64,000 bases of DNA from Xenophilus sp. E41 (GTDB lineage Bacteria; Pseudomonadota; Gammaproteobacteria; Burkholderiales; Burkholderiaceae_C). The translations under genes and the position numbers were made by a program. Shown here one piece after another: positions 52,193 to 59,949 of this stretch (within the stretch, counting starts at the first letter, position 1; each line of letters opens with the position of its first letter). The stretch is from assembly GCF_003671765.1 (NCBI RefSeq), contig NZ_QPIB01000042.1, positions 124,001-188,000 of the forward strand, read 5' to 3'. The notes beneath the pieces were generated by a model. That model had not been told where the DNA came from and searched no databases. It saw only the letters and a program-made list of their open reading frames with translations.

Positions 52193-53147
52193 GGTGAATG
52201 CCCTCCCCTCTTCCGCCGGCTTCGGCGCCGCCCTGCAGGCCGCGCACGACGCCGCGGGTGCGCAGCATTATCCGGAGGGCACGCTCTACGTCGTCGCCAC
52301 GCCCATCGGCAACCTGGCCGACATCACGCTGCGCGCGCTGCACGTGCTGGCCCAGGTGGCCGATGCCATCGCCTGCGAGGATACGCGCCACACCCAGCAA
52401 CTGCTGCGGGCCTACGGCATCGACCGGCCGGGCGCGCAGATGCTGGCCGCGCACCAGCACAACGAGGCGGAGGCCGCTCAGGTGGTGGTCGCGCGGCTGC
52501 AGCAGGGCCAGCGCATCGCCTACGTCAGCGACGCCGGTACGCCCGGCGTGAGCGACCCCGGCGCACGGCTGGTGGCCGCCGTGCGCGCCGCGCGGCTGCG
52601 CGTGCTGCCGCTGCCGGGCGCCAGCAGCGTGACCACGCTCGTCGGCGCGTCCGGCCTGGTGGGCGGCGAGGCCGAAGGCACGGGCTTCGTCTTTGCCGGC
52701 TTCCTGCCGAACAAGGCGGCCGAGCGTGAACGCGCGATCCAGGCCCTGGCCGCCGAGGCGCGCCCCGTGGTGCTGCTGGAAGCACCGCACCGCATCGAGG
52801 CGCTGGCGCGCGCACTCGCCGTGCTGGGCGCCCGCGAGGTGACCGTGGGGCGCGAGCTGACCAAGCAGTTCGAGGAGATCGACACCGTGCCGGCAAAGGC
52901 GCTGGCGAGTTGGCTGTCGGCCTCGCCGCAACGCACGCGGGGCGAGTTCGCGCTGGTGCTCCACCCGCTGGCCGAGGCGGCCGACGGCAGCGGCCCCGAC
53001 GCCGAGGCACAGCGCGTGTTGCGGCTGCTGCTGGCCGAGCTGCCGACCAAGGCGGCGGTGAAGCTGGCCGCCGACATCACGAAGGCACCCCGCAACGCGC
53101 TCTATGCCCTGGCCCTGCAATGGAAGGGCGAAGACCAGTCGGCCTGA
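52191..53147 (+). CDS. rsmI: 16S rRNA 2'-O-methyltransferase RsmI
   Basis: 318 residues. It methylates C1402 ribose of 16S rRNA. The TP-methylase signatures are clear: LYVVATPIGNLADITLRAL, ACEDTRHTQQLLRAYG, YVSDAGTPGVSDPG and LPLPGASSVTTLVGASGL. ATG 52191 (or GTG 52194) is the likely start, since the conserved core begins about 25 residues later. It shares its start region with divergent yraN. Confidence 0.92.
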   Translation: MVNALPSSAGFGAALQAAHDAAGAQHYPEGTLYVVATPIGNLADITLRALHVLAQVADAIACEDTRHTQQLLRAYGIDRPGAQMLAAHQHNEAEAAQVVVARLQQGQRIAYVSDAGTPGVSDPGARLVAAVRAARLRVLPLPGASSVTTLVGASGLVGGEAEGTGFVFAGFLPNKAAERERAIQALAAEARPVVLLEAPHRIEALARALAVLGAREVTVGRELTKQFEEIDTVPAKALASWLSASPQRTRGEFALVLHPLAEAADGSGPDAEAQRVLRLLLAELPTKAAVKLAADITKAPRNALYALALQWKGEDQSA

Positions 53148-53176
53148 CCGACGCAACGGGCGCGCGCCCTCGAGGC

Positions 53177-53941
53177 TCAGCCGTCCAGCTCGGGGTAGTG
53201 GCGGAAGATGCCTTCCTCGTTGAACGAAATGCGACGCGGGCTCTCGAGGTAGGCCTTCACGCGCTGGCGGCGCGCCACATTCGTGTGCAGGCGCGCGACC
53301 GCGGGCGTGTCGGCCAGCACGCGGGCCGTGGCCTTGGGGAAGGCATAGCGCAGCCCGGCCACGAGCTGGAACAGCGACAGGTCGGCGTAGCTCAGCGCAT
53401 CGCCGACCAGGTGCGTGTCGCCCGCCGGGTTGCGCTGCAGGACGCGCTCGAACCAGTGCAGGAACTTCGGGATGCGCTCCTCGCGGAAGGCGCGACTGCG
53501 CTCGAGCGCCGCCTCGCGCTGGTCCTCGTAGTAGGCGCTCGTGGCCAGCGGATGGTGCGTGTCGTGCGCCTCGGCCACGGCGTCGGCGACGGTGAGCTGC
53601 AGCTGGTGCGTCCACACGCGGTCGGCCTCGCCCTCGCCCACCAGTTGCAGGCGTGGCCCGAGGTACAGCAGGATGGCCGCCGTCTGGCCCACCACGACGT
53701 CGCCGTCGACCAGGAATGGCGGGGCGAACGATGGACGCGGGTTGCGGGGATCGCCGAGCGCCTTCATCAGCGCCTCCTCGCCGCCGCCCTCGGCAGGGGT
53801 GCCGCGCGCCACATCCACATAGGGCGCGCCGGCCGCCTCCAGCGCCAGGCGCACGAACTCGCCCCGCCCCTGGATGGTGGGCCAGTAGTGCAGCCGATAG
53901 GGGGTGGCCTCGGAGGCGAACGCAGGTGTGGCTTGGGTCAT
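53177..53941 (-). CDS. Glutathione S-transferase
   Basis: 254 residues. The thioredoxin-like N-terminal domain starts RLHYWPTIQGRGEFVRLALEAAG, with FAPPFLVDGDVVVGQTAAIL, the glutathione-binding segment. A helical C-terminal domain follows (LSYADLSLFQLVAGLRYAFP). It conjugates glutathione to electrophiles; the Tyr-containing motif resembles alpha/sigma-type enzymes. It is convergent with rsmI and divergent from the small secreted-protein gene. Confidence 0.88.
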   Translation of the reverse strand: MTQATPAFASEATPYRLHYWPTIQGRGEFVRLALEAAGAPYVDVARGTPAEGGGEEALMKALGDPRNPRPSFAPPFLVDGDVVVGQTAAILLYLGPRLQLVGEGEADRVWTHQLQLTVADAVAEAHDTHHPLATSAYYEDQREAALERSRAFREERIPKFLHWFERVLQRNPAGDTHLVGDALSYADLSLFQLVAGLRYAFPKATARVLADTPAVARLHTNVARRQRVKAYLESPRRISFNEEGIFRHYPELDG

Positions 53942-54088
53942 GCCGGGAGAATGCCGCGACGCCTCGCGAGCGCAAGTCGGCCGGCCGGTGGTTTACCTTT
54001 GGACACCATGCCGCGTCGTCGTGGGCGATCGTCGCTGCGTTGTGAGGCCCTGGGCGGTCCATCGCACCGCCGCTTGCAGGAGCCCTCC

Positions 54089-54415
54089 ATGTCTTCCCGT
54101 GTCTCGAAGTTCGTTGCCGTCGCGCTCGCCGCCGCAGGCCTGTTGGGCGTGGGCGCGGCCCAGGCCCGCGTGTCGTGGTCGGTCGGCGTCGGCCTGCCCG
54201 GCGTCGCCGTCGGCGTGGCCGAGCCCTATTACGCGCCCGCGCCGGTCTACACCGCACCGCCCGCGTACTACGCCCCGCCTCCCGTGTACTACCGGCCCGC
54301 GGCGCCCGTGTACTACCGCCCGCCTCCACCGGTCTACTACCGGCCGGCGCCCGTGTATTACGGCCCGCCGCCCGGCTACTACCGCCCGGCGGGCGTGACC
54401 TTCTACGGGCCCTGA
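54089..54415 (+). CDS. Small secreted protein with YYRP/YYAP repeats
   Basis: 108 residues. A signal peptide (MSSRVSKFVAVALAAAGLLG, cleavage near AQA-R) precedes about eight repeats of PVYYRPxPP or PPAYYAPPP, ending VTFYGP. The GCAGGAGCCC ribosome-binding site lies just before ATG 54089. It is a low-complexity, Tyr/Pro-rich envelope protein of unknown function. A strong terminator follows. Confidence 0.78.
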   Translation: MSSRVSKFVAVALAAAGLLGVGAAQARVSWSVGVGLPGVAVGVAEPYYAPAPVYTAPPAYYAPPPVYYRPAAPVYYRPPPPVYYRPAPVYYGPPPGYYRPAGVTFYGP

Positions 54416-54461
54416 GCCTGGGCCCTGAGCCGCCGCGCAAAGGCGCCGACGAGCCCAAAGA

Positions 54462-54497
54462 AAAAGGCCGGAAGCTGTTGCAGCTTCCGGCCTTTTC
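54462..54497. terminator. Strong bidirectional intrinsic terminator
   Basis: AAAAGGCCGGAAGCTG, loop TTG and CAGCTTCCGGCCTTTT: a perfect 16-base stem flanked by A and T tracts. It serves the plus-strand secreted-protein gene and the minus-strand tRNA-Arg. Confidence 0.95.
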
Positions 54498-54503
54498 GTC
54501 GTC

Positions 54504-54578
54504 TGGTCCCGCCGCCAGGAATCGAACCTGGATCTCAGCCTTCGGAGGGCCGAATTCTATCCGTTGAAATACGGCGAG
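54504..54578 (-). tRNA. tRNA-Arg (anticodon CCG)
   Basis: 75 bases including encoded CCA. On the minus strand: acceptor CTCGCCG pairs with CGGCGGG (one G-U); T arm CCAGG-TTCGATT-CCTGG; anticodon stem CGGCC/GGCTG with loop CTCCGAA, giving CCG. The D stem has one T-T mismatch at position 10-25. It is followed by a strong terminator and overlapped upstream by the 3' end of the TetR gene. Confidence 0.9.
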
Positions 54579-55308
54579 GAGGGTGCACCGCACGGCGGCG
54601 CGAACCCGGCATTATGGCCGATCGCGCGGGCGCCGGAGCGGGCGATGCCTCCGCGCCGCAGGCGGCGCAGGGCACGATGTCTTCAGCCGCGCGCTGGAAA
54701 CCCAGGCCACGCAGGTAGACGTGGAAGAGGCGCCGGCCGGCCGGCACGAGCGCGAAGCCCGACGGATCCAGCAACCAGTCCTGGATGAGGCCGGCGATGA
54801 GGGCGTGCAGGCCCTGCGCCGCCGTGGTGGCCGGAATGGGCAAGCGCAGCCTGCTGCGCTGCGCAGCCAGCCGCAGCGCCTTCTCGAAGTCCTCGATGCA
54901 GGCACCCCGGCCCGCCAGATGGCGCTCCTGCACCGACGCCATCTCCTGCGTGTACTCGACCTTGTGCGACGCGATCTCGAACACGCGCCGCACCTGCGGG
55001 TCGGTGGTGACGAGGCGCAGGGCCGAGAGCATGCCCTGCTCCAGCACCGCGAGCGGGTCGTCCTGCGCGCCGCTCGCGGCCACGCGCACGCCGTCTTCCA
55101 TCGGCAGCGTGACGCGCTCCATCATGGCGTTGAACAGGTCGGCCTTGTCCTTGAAGTGCCAGTAGATGGCGCCGCGCGTGGCCCCCGCCTGCTGCGCGAT
55201 CTGCTGCAGCGTGGTCTGCGAGACGCCTTGCGCCTGAAACAGGACCTCGGCAGCATCCAGCAGGCGATGCCGGGTGGCGAGAGCCTCTTCCTTGGTGCGA
55301 CGGACCAC
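54535..55308 (-). CDS. AcrR/TtgR-type TetR repressor of the efflux operon
   Basis: 257 residues from GTG 55308, chosen because AGGAGA lies five bases upstream and the result starts VRRTKEEALATRHRLLDAAE as in AcrR relatives. The helix-turn-helix is clear (TTLQQIAQQAGATRGAIYWHFKDKADLF). It is divergent from the RND efflux operon and should repress it. The C-terminus runs ~40 residues beyond usual AcrR length and its last 15 codons lie within the tRNA-Arg gene, ending at a TGA inside the tRNA. Confidence 0.88.
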   Translation of the reverse strand: MVRRTKEEALATRHRLLDAAEVLFQAQGVSQTTLQQIAQQAGATRGAIYWHFKDKADLFNAMMERVTLPMEDGVRVAASGAQDDPLAVLEQGMLSALRLVTTDPQVRRVFEIASHKVEYTQEMASVQERHLAGRGACIEDFEKALRLAAQRSRLRLPIPATTAAQGLHALIAGLIQDWLLDPSGFALVPAGRRLFHVYLRGLGFQRAAEDIVPCAACGAEASPAPAPARSAIMPGSRRRAVHPPRRISTDRIRPSEG

Positions 55309-55349
55309 GATGTCTCCTGGGGATGCGAACAACGAAACGCGAGGTCATG

Positions 55350-55373
55350 AATATACATGCATGAATGTATGTA
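55350..55373. promoter_or_regulatory. AcrR-type operator
   Basis: A 24-base palindromic segment in the tetR-efflux divergent region. It agrees with the E. coli acrAB operator (as I remember it) at 19 of 24 positions, including the GAATGTATGTA half. The inner ATACATGCATGAATGTAT is itself palindrome-like. It overlaps the likely -35/-10 area of the divergent promoters. Confidence 0.8.
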
Positions 55374-55476
55374 AACTCGCCGCTTCGGCAAATTCCCCTG
55401 ACGCGCCCGTGCCTGTGCACGCCCGGCGCAGACGCTGGCGTTGCCTTCCCCGATTTCAGCCTCTCAAAGGATTCGC

Positions 55477-56769
55477 ATGCCCGACCTGCATGTCTCACAA
55501 GATTCGACGTTCTTGCCTCGCGCCACGCGTGTTGCCGCGGCCGTGCTGATGGTGGTGGCCCTGGTGGCCTGCGGCAAGAAGGACGCCGCACCGGGCGCAG
55601 GGGCCCCTGGCGCGGGGGGCGGCGCACCTCCACCGCCGGCCGTCGGGGTGATCGTCGCGACGCCGGGCGAAGTGGGCCTGGTGACCGAACTGCCGGGCCG
55701 CCTCGAAGCCACCCGCGTGTCGCAGGTGCGGGCGCGCGCCGCCGGCATCCTGCAGCAGCGGCTGTTCCGCGAGGGCAGCGACGTGAAGGCCGGCCAGCCG
55801 CTCTTCCGCATCGACCCGGCCCCGCTGCTGGCGGCTTCGCAGAGCGCGCAGGCCAGCCTGGCCCGCTCGGAAGCCAACGCCGTGCAGGCCAAGGCCCTCG
55901 CCGACCGCTACAAGCCCCTGGTCGAGGCCAATGCCGTGAGCAAGCAGGAGTACGCCAATGCCGTGGCCTCCTGGAAGGCCGCCGAGGCGGACGTGGCCGC
56001 CGGCCGTGCCGCCGTGCAGACCGCCAAGATCAACCTCGGCTACGCCACCGTGACCGCGCCCATCTCGGGCCGCATCGGCCGCGCGCTGGTGACCGAAGGC
56101 GCCCTGGTGGGTCAGGGCGACGCCACCGAGCTGGCCGTGATCCAGCAGATCGACACCCTTTACGTCAACTTCACGCAGTCGGCCAACGACGCCCTGCGAC
56201 TTCGCCGCGCCATGGCCGAGGGCAAGCTCAAGCGCGCAGGCAGCAGCGAGGGCGCGAGCGTGCGCATCGTGCTGGAGGACGGCACCGAGTACGCGCAACC
56301 CGGCCGCCTGCTGTTCTCCGACCTCACGGTCGACCCGACCACCGGCCAGGTCACCCTGCGCGCCGAAGTGCCCAACCCGAAGGGCGAACTGCTGCCGGGC
56401 CTGTACGTGCGAGTGCGCATCGAGCAGGCGCAGGCCGACAACGCGATCAGCGTGCCGCAGCAGGCCGTCACGCGCACCCAGCAGGGCGACAGCCTCATGG
56501 TGGTGAGTGCCGATGGCAAGGTGAGCAAGCGCGACGTGAAGATCACCGCCGGCCAGAACAACCGCTGGATCGTCACCGAAGGCCTGAAGGCCGGCGAGCA
56601 GGTCATGGTCGACGGCTTCCAGAAGCTGCAGATGATGCCGCCGGGCAGCCCCGTGAAGCCCGTGCCCTGGACGCCGCCCGGCGCGGCGCCTGCACCGGCT
56701 CCCGCGCCTGCGGGCGCGCCGGCCGCTGCCTCGGCACCCGCCCCGGCCGCCGAAGCGCCCAAGCAGTAA
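55477..56769 (+). CDS. RND efflux periplasmic adaptor (AcrA/MexA/TtgA-type)
   Basis: 430 residues, an inner-membrane-anchored lipoprotein (lipobox LVAC, Cys32). Membrane-fusion-protein signatures are present: QVRARAAGILQQRLFREGSDVKAGQPLFRIDP, a coiled-coil hairpin, and VTAPISGRIGRALVTEGALV. The Ala/Pro-rich C-terminus is unusual in length. AAAGGA precedes ATG 55477. It starts the three-gene efflux operon, with the permease 15 bases later. Confidence 0.94.
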   Translation: MPDLHVSQDSTFLPRATRVAAAVLMVVALVACGKKDAAPGAGAPGAGGGAPPPPAVGVIVATPGEVGLVTELPGRLEATRVSQVRARAAGILQQRLFREGSDVKAGQPLFRIDPAPLLAASQSAQASLARSEANAVQAKALADRYKPLVEANAVSKQEYANAVASWKAAEADVAAGRAAVQTAKINLGYATVTAPISGRIGRALVTEGALVGQGDATELAVIQQIDTLYVNFTQSANDALRLRRAMAEGKLKRAGSSEGASVRIVLEDGTEYAQPGRLLFSDLTVDPTTGQVTLRAEVPNPKGELLPGLYVRVRIEQAQADNAISVPQQAVTRTQQGDSLMVVSADGKVSKRDVKITAGQNNRWIVTEGLKAGEQVMVDGFQKLQMMPPGSPVKPVPWTPPGAAPAPAPAPAGAPAAASAPAPAAEAPKQ

Positions 56770-56784
56770 GGACCGCGAGCAGAT

Positions 56785-59700
56785 ATGGCCAAGTTCTTCA
56801 TCGAAAGACCGATCTTCGCCTGGGTGATCGCCCTGTTCATCATCGTGATGGGCGCGGTGTCGATCACGCAGCTGCCGATCGCGCAGTACCCGCCCGTCGC
56901 GCCGCCCACCATCGTGGTGAACGTGGCCTACCCGGGCGCCTCGGCCCAGACGCTGGAAGACAGCGTGCTGGCCGTCATCGAGCGCGAGATGAACGGCTCG
57001 CCGGGCCTGATCTACATGGAGTCGGTCGCACAGGCCGACGGCACCGGCACGCTGACCATCAGCTTCGAGACCGGCACCAACGACGACCTGGCGCAGGTGG
57101 ACGTGCAGAACCGCCTGTCGCGCGCCACGCCGCGCCTGCCCTCGGCAGTGACGCAGCAGGGCGTGCGCGTGGACAAGTCGCGCAGCAACTTCCTGATGTT
57201 CGCGATGCTCGCCTCCGACAATCCGGCCTACACGCCGGTGGAGCTGGGCGACTACGCGGCCCGCTACATCCAGCCCGACCTGCAGCGCGTCAAGGGCATC
57301 GGCCAGGTGCAGCTGTTCGGCAGCGAAAGCGCGATGCGCGTGTGGATCGACCCGGACAAGCTGCGCGGCTACAACCTCTCGCCTTCGGACGTCACGGCGG
57401 CCATCCGCGCGCAGAACGCGCAGGTAGCCTCGGGCACCATCGGCGACCTGCCGAACATCACCGGCCAGAGCATCGCCGCCACGGTGGTGGTGCGCGGACA
57501 GCTCTCCAGCGTCGAGCAGTTCGGCAACATCTCGCTGCGCACCAACACCGACGGCTCTTCCGTGCGCCTGAAGGACGTGGCACGCATCGAGCTCGGCGGC
57601 CAGAGCTACGCGACCTCGGCGCGCCTGAACGGCAGCCCGGCCGTGGGCCTGGGCGTTCAGCTCGCGCCGACGGGCAACGCGCTCGAGTCGGCGCGCCTGG
57701 TGCGCGAGAAGATGGACGAGCTGAAGAAGTACTTCCCGCAGGGCGTGAAGTACTCCATCCCCTACGACAGCTCGCGCTTCGTGCAGATCTCGATCACCGA
57801 AGTGGTCAAGACCCTGTTCGAGGCCGTGGCGCTGGTGTTCATCGTGATGTTCCTGTTCCTGCAGAACTGGCGCTACACGATCATCCCGACCATCGTGGTG
57901 CCGATCGCCCTGCTGGGCACCTTCGGCGTCCTCGCCGCCCTGGGCTTCTCGATCAACGTGCTCACCATGTTCGGCATGGTGCTCGTGATCGGCATCGTGG
58001 TGGACGACGCCATCGTGGTGGTCGAGAACGTCGAGCGCATCATGAGCGAGGAAGGCCTGCCGCCCTTGCAGGCGGCGCGCAAGGCGATGCAGCAGATCTC
58101 GGGCGCCATCATCGGCGTGACGGTGGTGCTGATCTCGGTGTTCGTGCCGCTGGCCTTCTTCTCCGGCTCCACCGGCAACATCTACCGCCAGTTCTCGGTG
58201 GTGATGGTGGCGTCGATCGGCTTCTCGGCCTTCATGGCGCTGTCGCTCACGCCGGCGCTGTGCGCGACGCTGCTCAAGCCTGTCGAGGCCGGCCATCACC
58301 ACGAGAAGCGCGGCTTCTTCGGCTGGTTCAACCGCAGCTTCTCGCGCACCGCGAAGGGTTACGAGGGCTGGGTCTCGCGGCTGCTGCGCCGCGCCGGCCG
58401 CTACATGATCGTGTACGTCGCGATCATCGCGGCGGTGGCGCTGGTCTACACGCGCATCCCCACGGCCTTCCTGCCGCAGGAGGACCAGGGCAACATCCTG
58501 GTCAACGTGCAATTGCCCCCCGGTGCGACGCAGGAGCGCACGCTGTCGGCGATGGAGCAGGTCGAGAAGTTCATGCTCAAGCAGCCCGAGGTGGAAAGCA
58601 TCGTCGGCGTGCTGGGCTTCTCCTTCTCGGGCCAGGGCCAGAACGCCGGCATCGCCTTCGTGACGCTGAAGGACTGGCATGAGCGCGAGGGCGAGCAGCA
58701 CTCCGCCGCGGCCCTCGCCGGCCGTGCCTTCGGCGCCCTGTCGCAGGTGCGTGATGCCTTCATCTACCCCCTGAGCCCACCGCCGATTCCCGAACTGGGC
58801 ACCGGCAGCGGCTTCTCGTTCCGCCTGCAGGACCGCAGCGGCGCGGGTCACGAGGCGCTGGTCAACGCACGCAACCAGTTGCTGGGGATGGCGATGAAGA
58901 GCCCGGTGCTGACCGGCATCCGCCCCGACGGCCTGGAAGACGCGCCGCAGCTGCAGATCGAGATCGACCGCGAGAAGGCGCAGGCGCTGGGCGTGGGCTT
59001 CGACGCCATCAACAGCGCGCTGTCGACGGCGCTCGGCTCCAGCTATGTGAACGACTTCCCGAGCCGCGGCCGCATGCAGCGGGTGGTGGTGCAGGCCGAC
59101 GCGCCCGGCCGCATGCAGCCCGAGGACCTGCTGCGCATCAACGCGACCAACAGCCAGGGCCAGCCGGTGCCGCTGTCGGCCTTCGGTTCCACCAAGTGGG
59201 TCAAGGGCGCGCAGCAGACCGTGCGCTACAACGGCTATCCGGCGATGCGCATCAGCGGCGAGCCGGCACCGGGCCACAGCTCGGGCGCCGCGCTGGCCGA
59301 GATGGAAAAGCTGGCCGCGCAGCTGCCGCAAGGCTTCGGCTTCGAATGGACCGGCACCTCGCGCGAGGAAAAGCTCGCGGGTTCGCAGGCCATCATCCTG
59401 TACGGCTTCGCGATCCTGGCGGTGTTCCTCTGCCTGGCCGCGCTGTACGAGAGCTGGTCGATCCCGGTGTCGGTCATCCTGGTGGTGCCGCTGGGCGTGC
59501 TGGGCGTGCTGCTCGCGACGATGCTGCGCGCCTACTCGAACGACGTGTACTTCCAGGTCGGCCTGATCACCATCATCGGCCTGTCGGCGAAGAACGCCAT
59601 CCTGATCATCGAGTTCGCGAAGGACCTGCAGGCGCAGGGCAAGGGCGTGATCGAAGCCGCGCTCACCGCGGCCCACCTGCGCTTCCGCCCGATCGTCATG

Positions 59701-59949
59701 ACCTCGCTGGCCTTCGGCCTGGGCGTGGTGCCGCTGGCGATCGCCTCGGGCGCCGGCTCGGCCAGCCAGCGCGCCATCGGCACCGGCGTGATCGGCGGCA
59801 TGATCACGGGCACGGCGCTGGCCGTGTTCTTCGTGCCGGTGTTCTTCGTGGTGGTGCGCAGCCTGTTCAAGGGCAGCAAGCGCCAGCAGGAACTGAACAA
59901 GAAGCACGCGGAATCCGCCGGCATCCAGGAAGAACCCCGCCATGACTGA
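56785..59949 (+). CDS. RND multidrug efflux permease (AcrB/MexB-type)
   Basis: 1054 residues. It exchanges protons for amphiphilic drugs and pumps them through the adaptor and outer-membrane channel. MAKFFIERPIFAWVIALFI is the typical start; the TM4 proton-relay region reads GIVVDDAIVVVENVER. VLISVFVPLAFFSG and IGLSAKNAILIIEFAKD (TM10 lysine) are also characteristic. The substrate-binding subtype of the HAE1 group fits. Eight bases overlap the outer-membrane factor gene. Confidence 0.96.
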   Translation: MAKFFIERPIFAWVIALFIIVMGAVSITQLPIAQYPPVAPPTIVVNVAYPGASAQTLEDSVLAVIEREMNGSPGLIYMESVAQADGTGTLTISFETGTNDDLAQVDVQNRLSRATPRLPSAVTQQGVRVDKSRSNFLMFAMLASDNPAYTPVELGDYAARYIQPDLQRVKGIGQVQLFGSESAMRVWIDPDKLRGYNLSPSDVTAAIRAQNAQVASGTIGDLPNITGQSIAATVVVRGQLSSVEQFGNISLRTNTDGSSVRLKDVARIELGGQSYATSARLNGSPAVGLGVQLAPTGNALESARLVREKMDELKKYFPQGVKYSIPYDSSRFVQISITEVVKTLFEAVALVFIVMFLFLQNWRYTIIPTIVVPIALLGTFGVLAALGFSINVLTMFGMVLVIGIVVDDAIVVVENVERIMSEEGLPPLQAARKAMQQISGAIIGVTVVLISVFVPLAFFSGSTGNIYRQFSVVMVASIGFSAFMALSLTPALCATLLKPVEAGHHHEKRGFFGWFNRSFSRTAKGYEGWVSRLLRRAGRYMIVYVAIIAAVALVYTRIPTAFLPQEDQGNILVNVQLPPGATQERTLSAMEQVEKFMLKQPEVESIVGVLGFSFSGQGQNAGIAFVTLKDWHEREGEQHSAAALAGRAFGALSQVRDAFIYPLSPPPIPELGTGSGFSFRLQDRSGAGHEALVNARNQLLGMAMKSPVLTGIRPDGLEDAPQLQIEIDREKAQALGVGFDAINSALSTALGSSYVNDFPSRGRMQRVVVQADAPGRMQPEDLLRINATNSQGQPVPLSAFGSTKWVKGAQQTVRYNGYPAMRISGEPAPGHSSGAALAEMEKLAAQLPQGFGFEWTGTSREEKLAGSQAIILYGFAILAVFLCLAALYESWSIPVSVILVVPLGVLGVLLATMLRAYSNDVYFQVGLITIIGLSAKNAILIIEFAKDLQAQGKGVIEAALTAAHLRFRPIVMTSLAFGLGVVPLAIASGAGSASQRAIGTGVIGGMITGTALAVFFVPVFFVVVRSLFKGSKRQQELNKKHAESAGIQEEPRHD

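Noticed and set aside
54240-54400. CRISPR-like or minisatellite array of TACTACCG-type units
   Set aside because: It encodes the YYRP repeats of a small secreted protein; units are in codon register and have no spacers.
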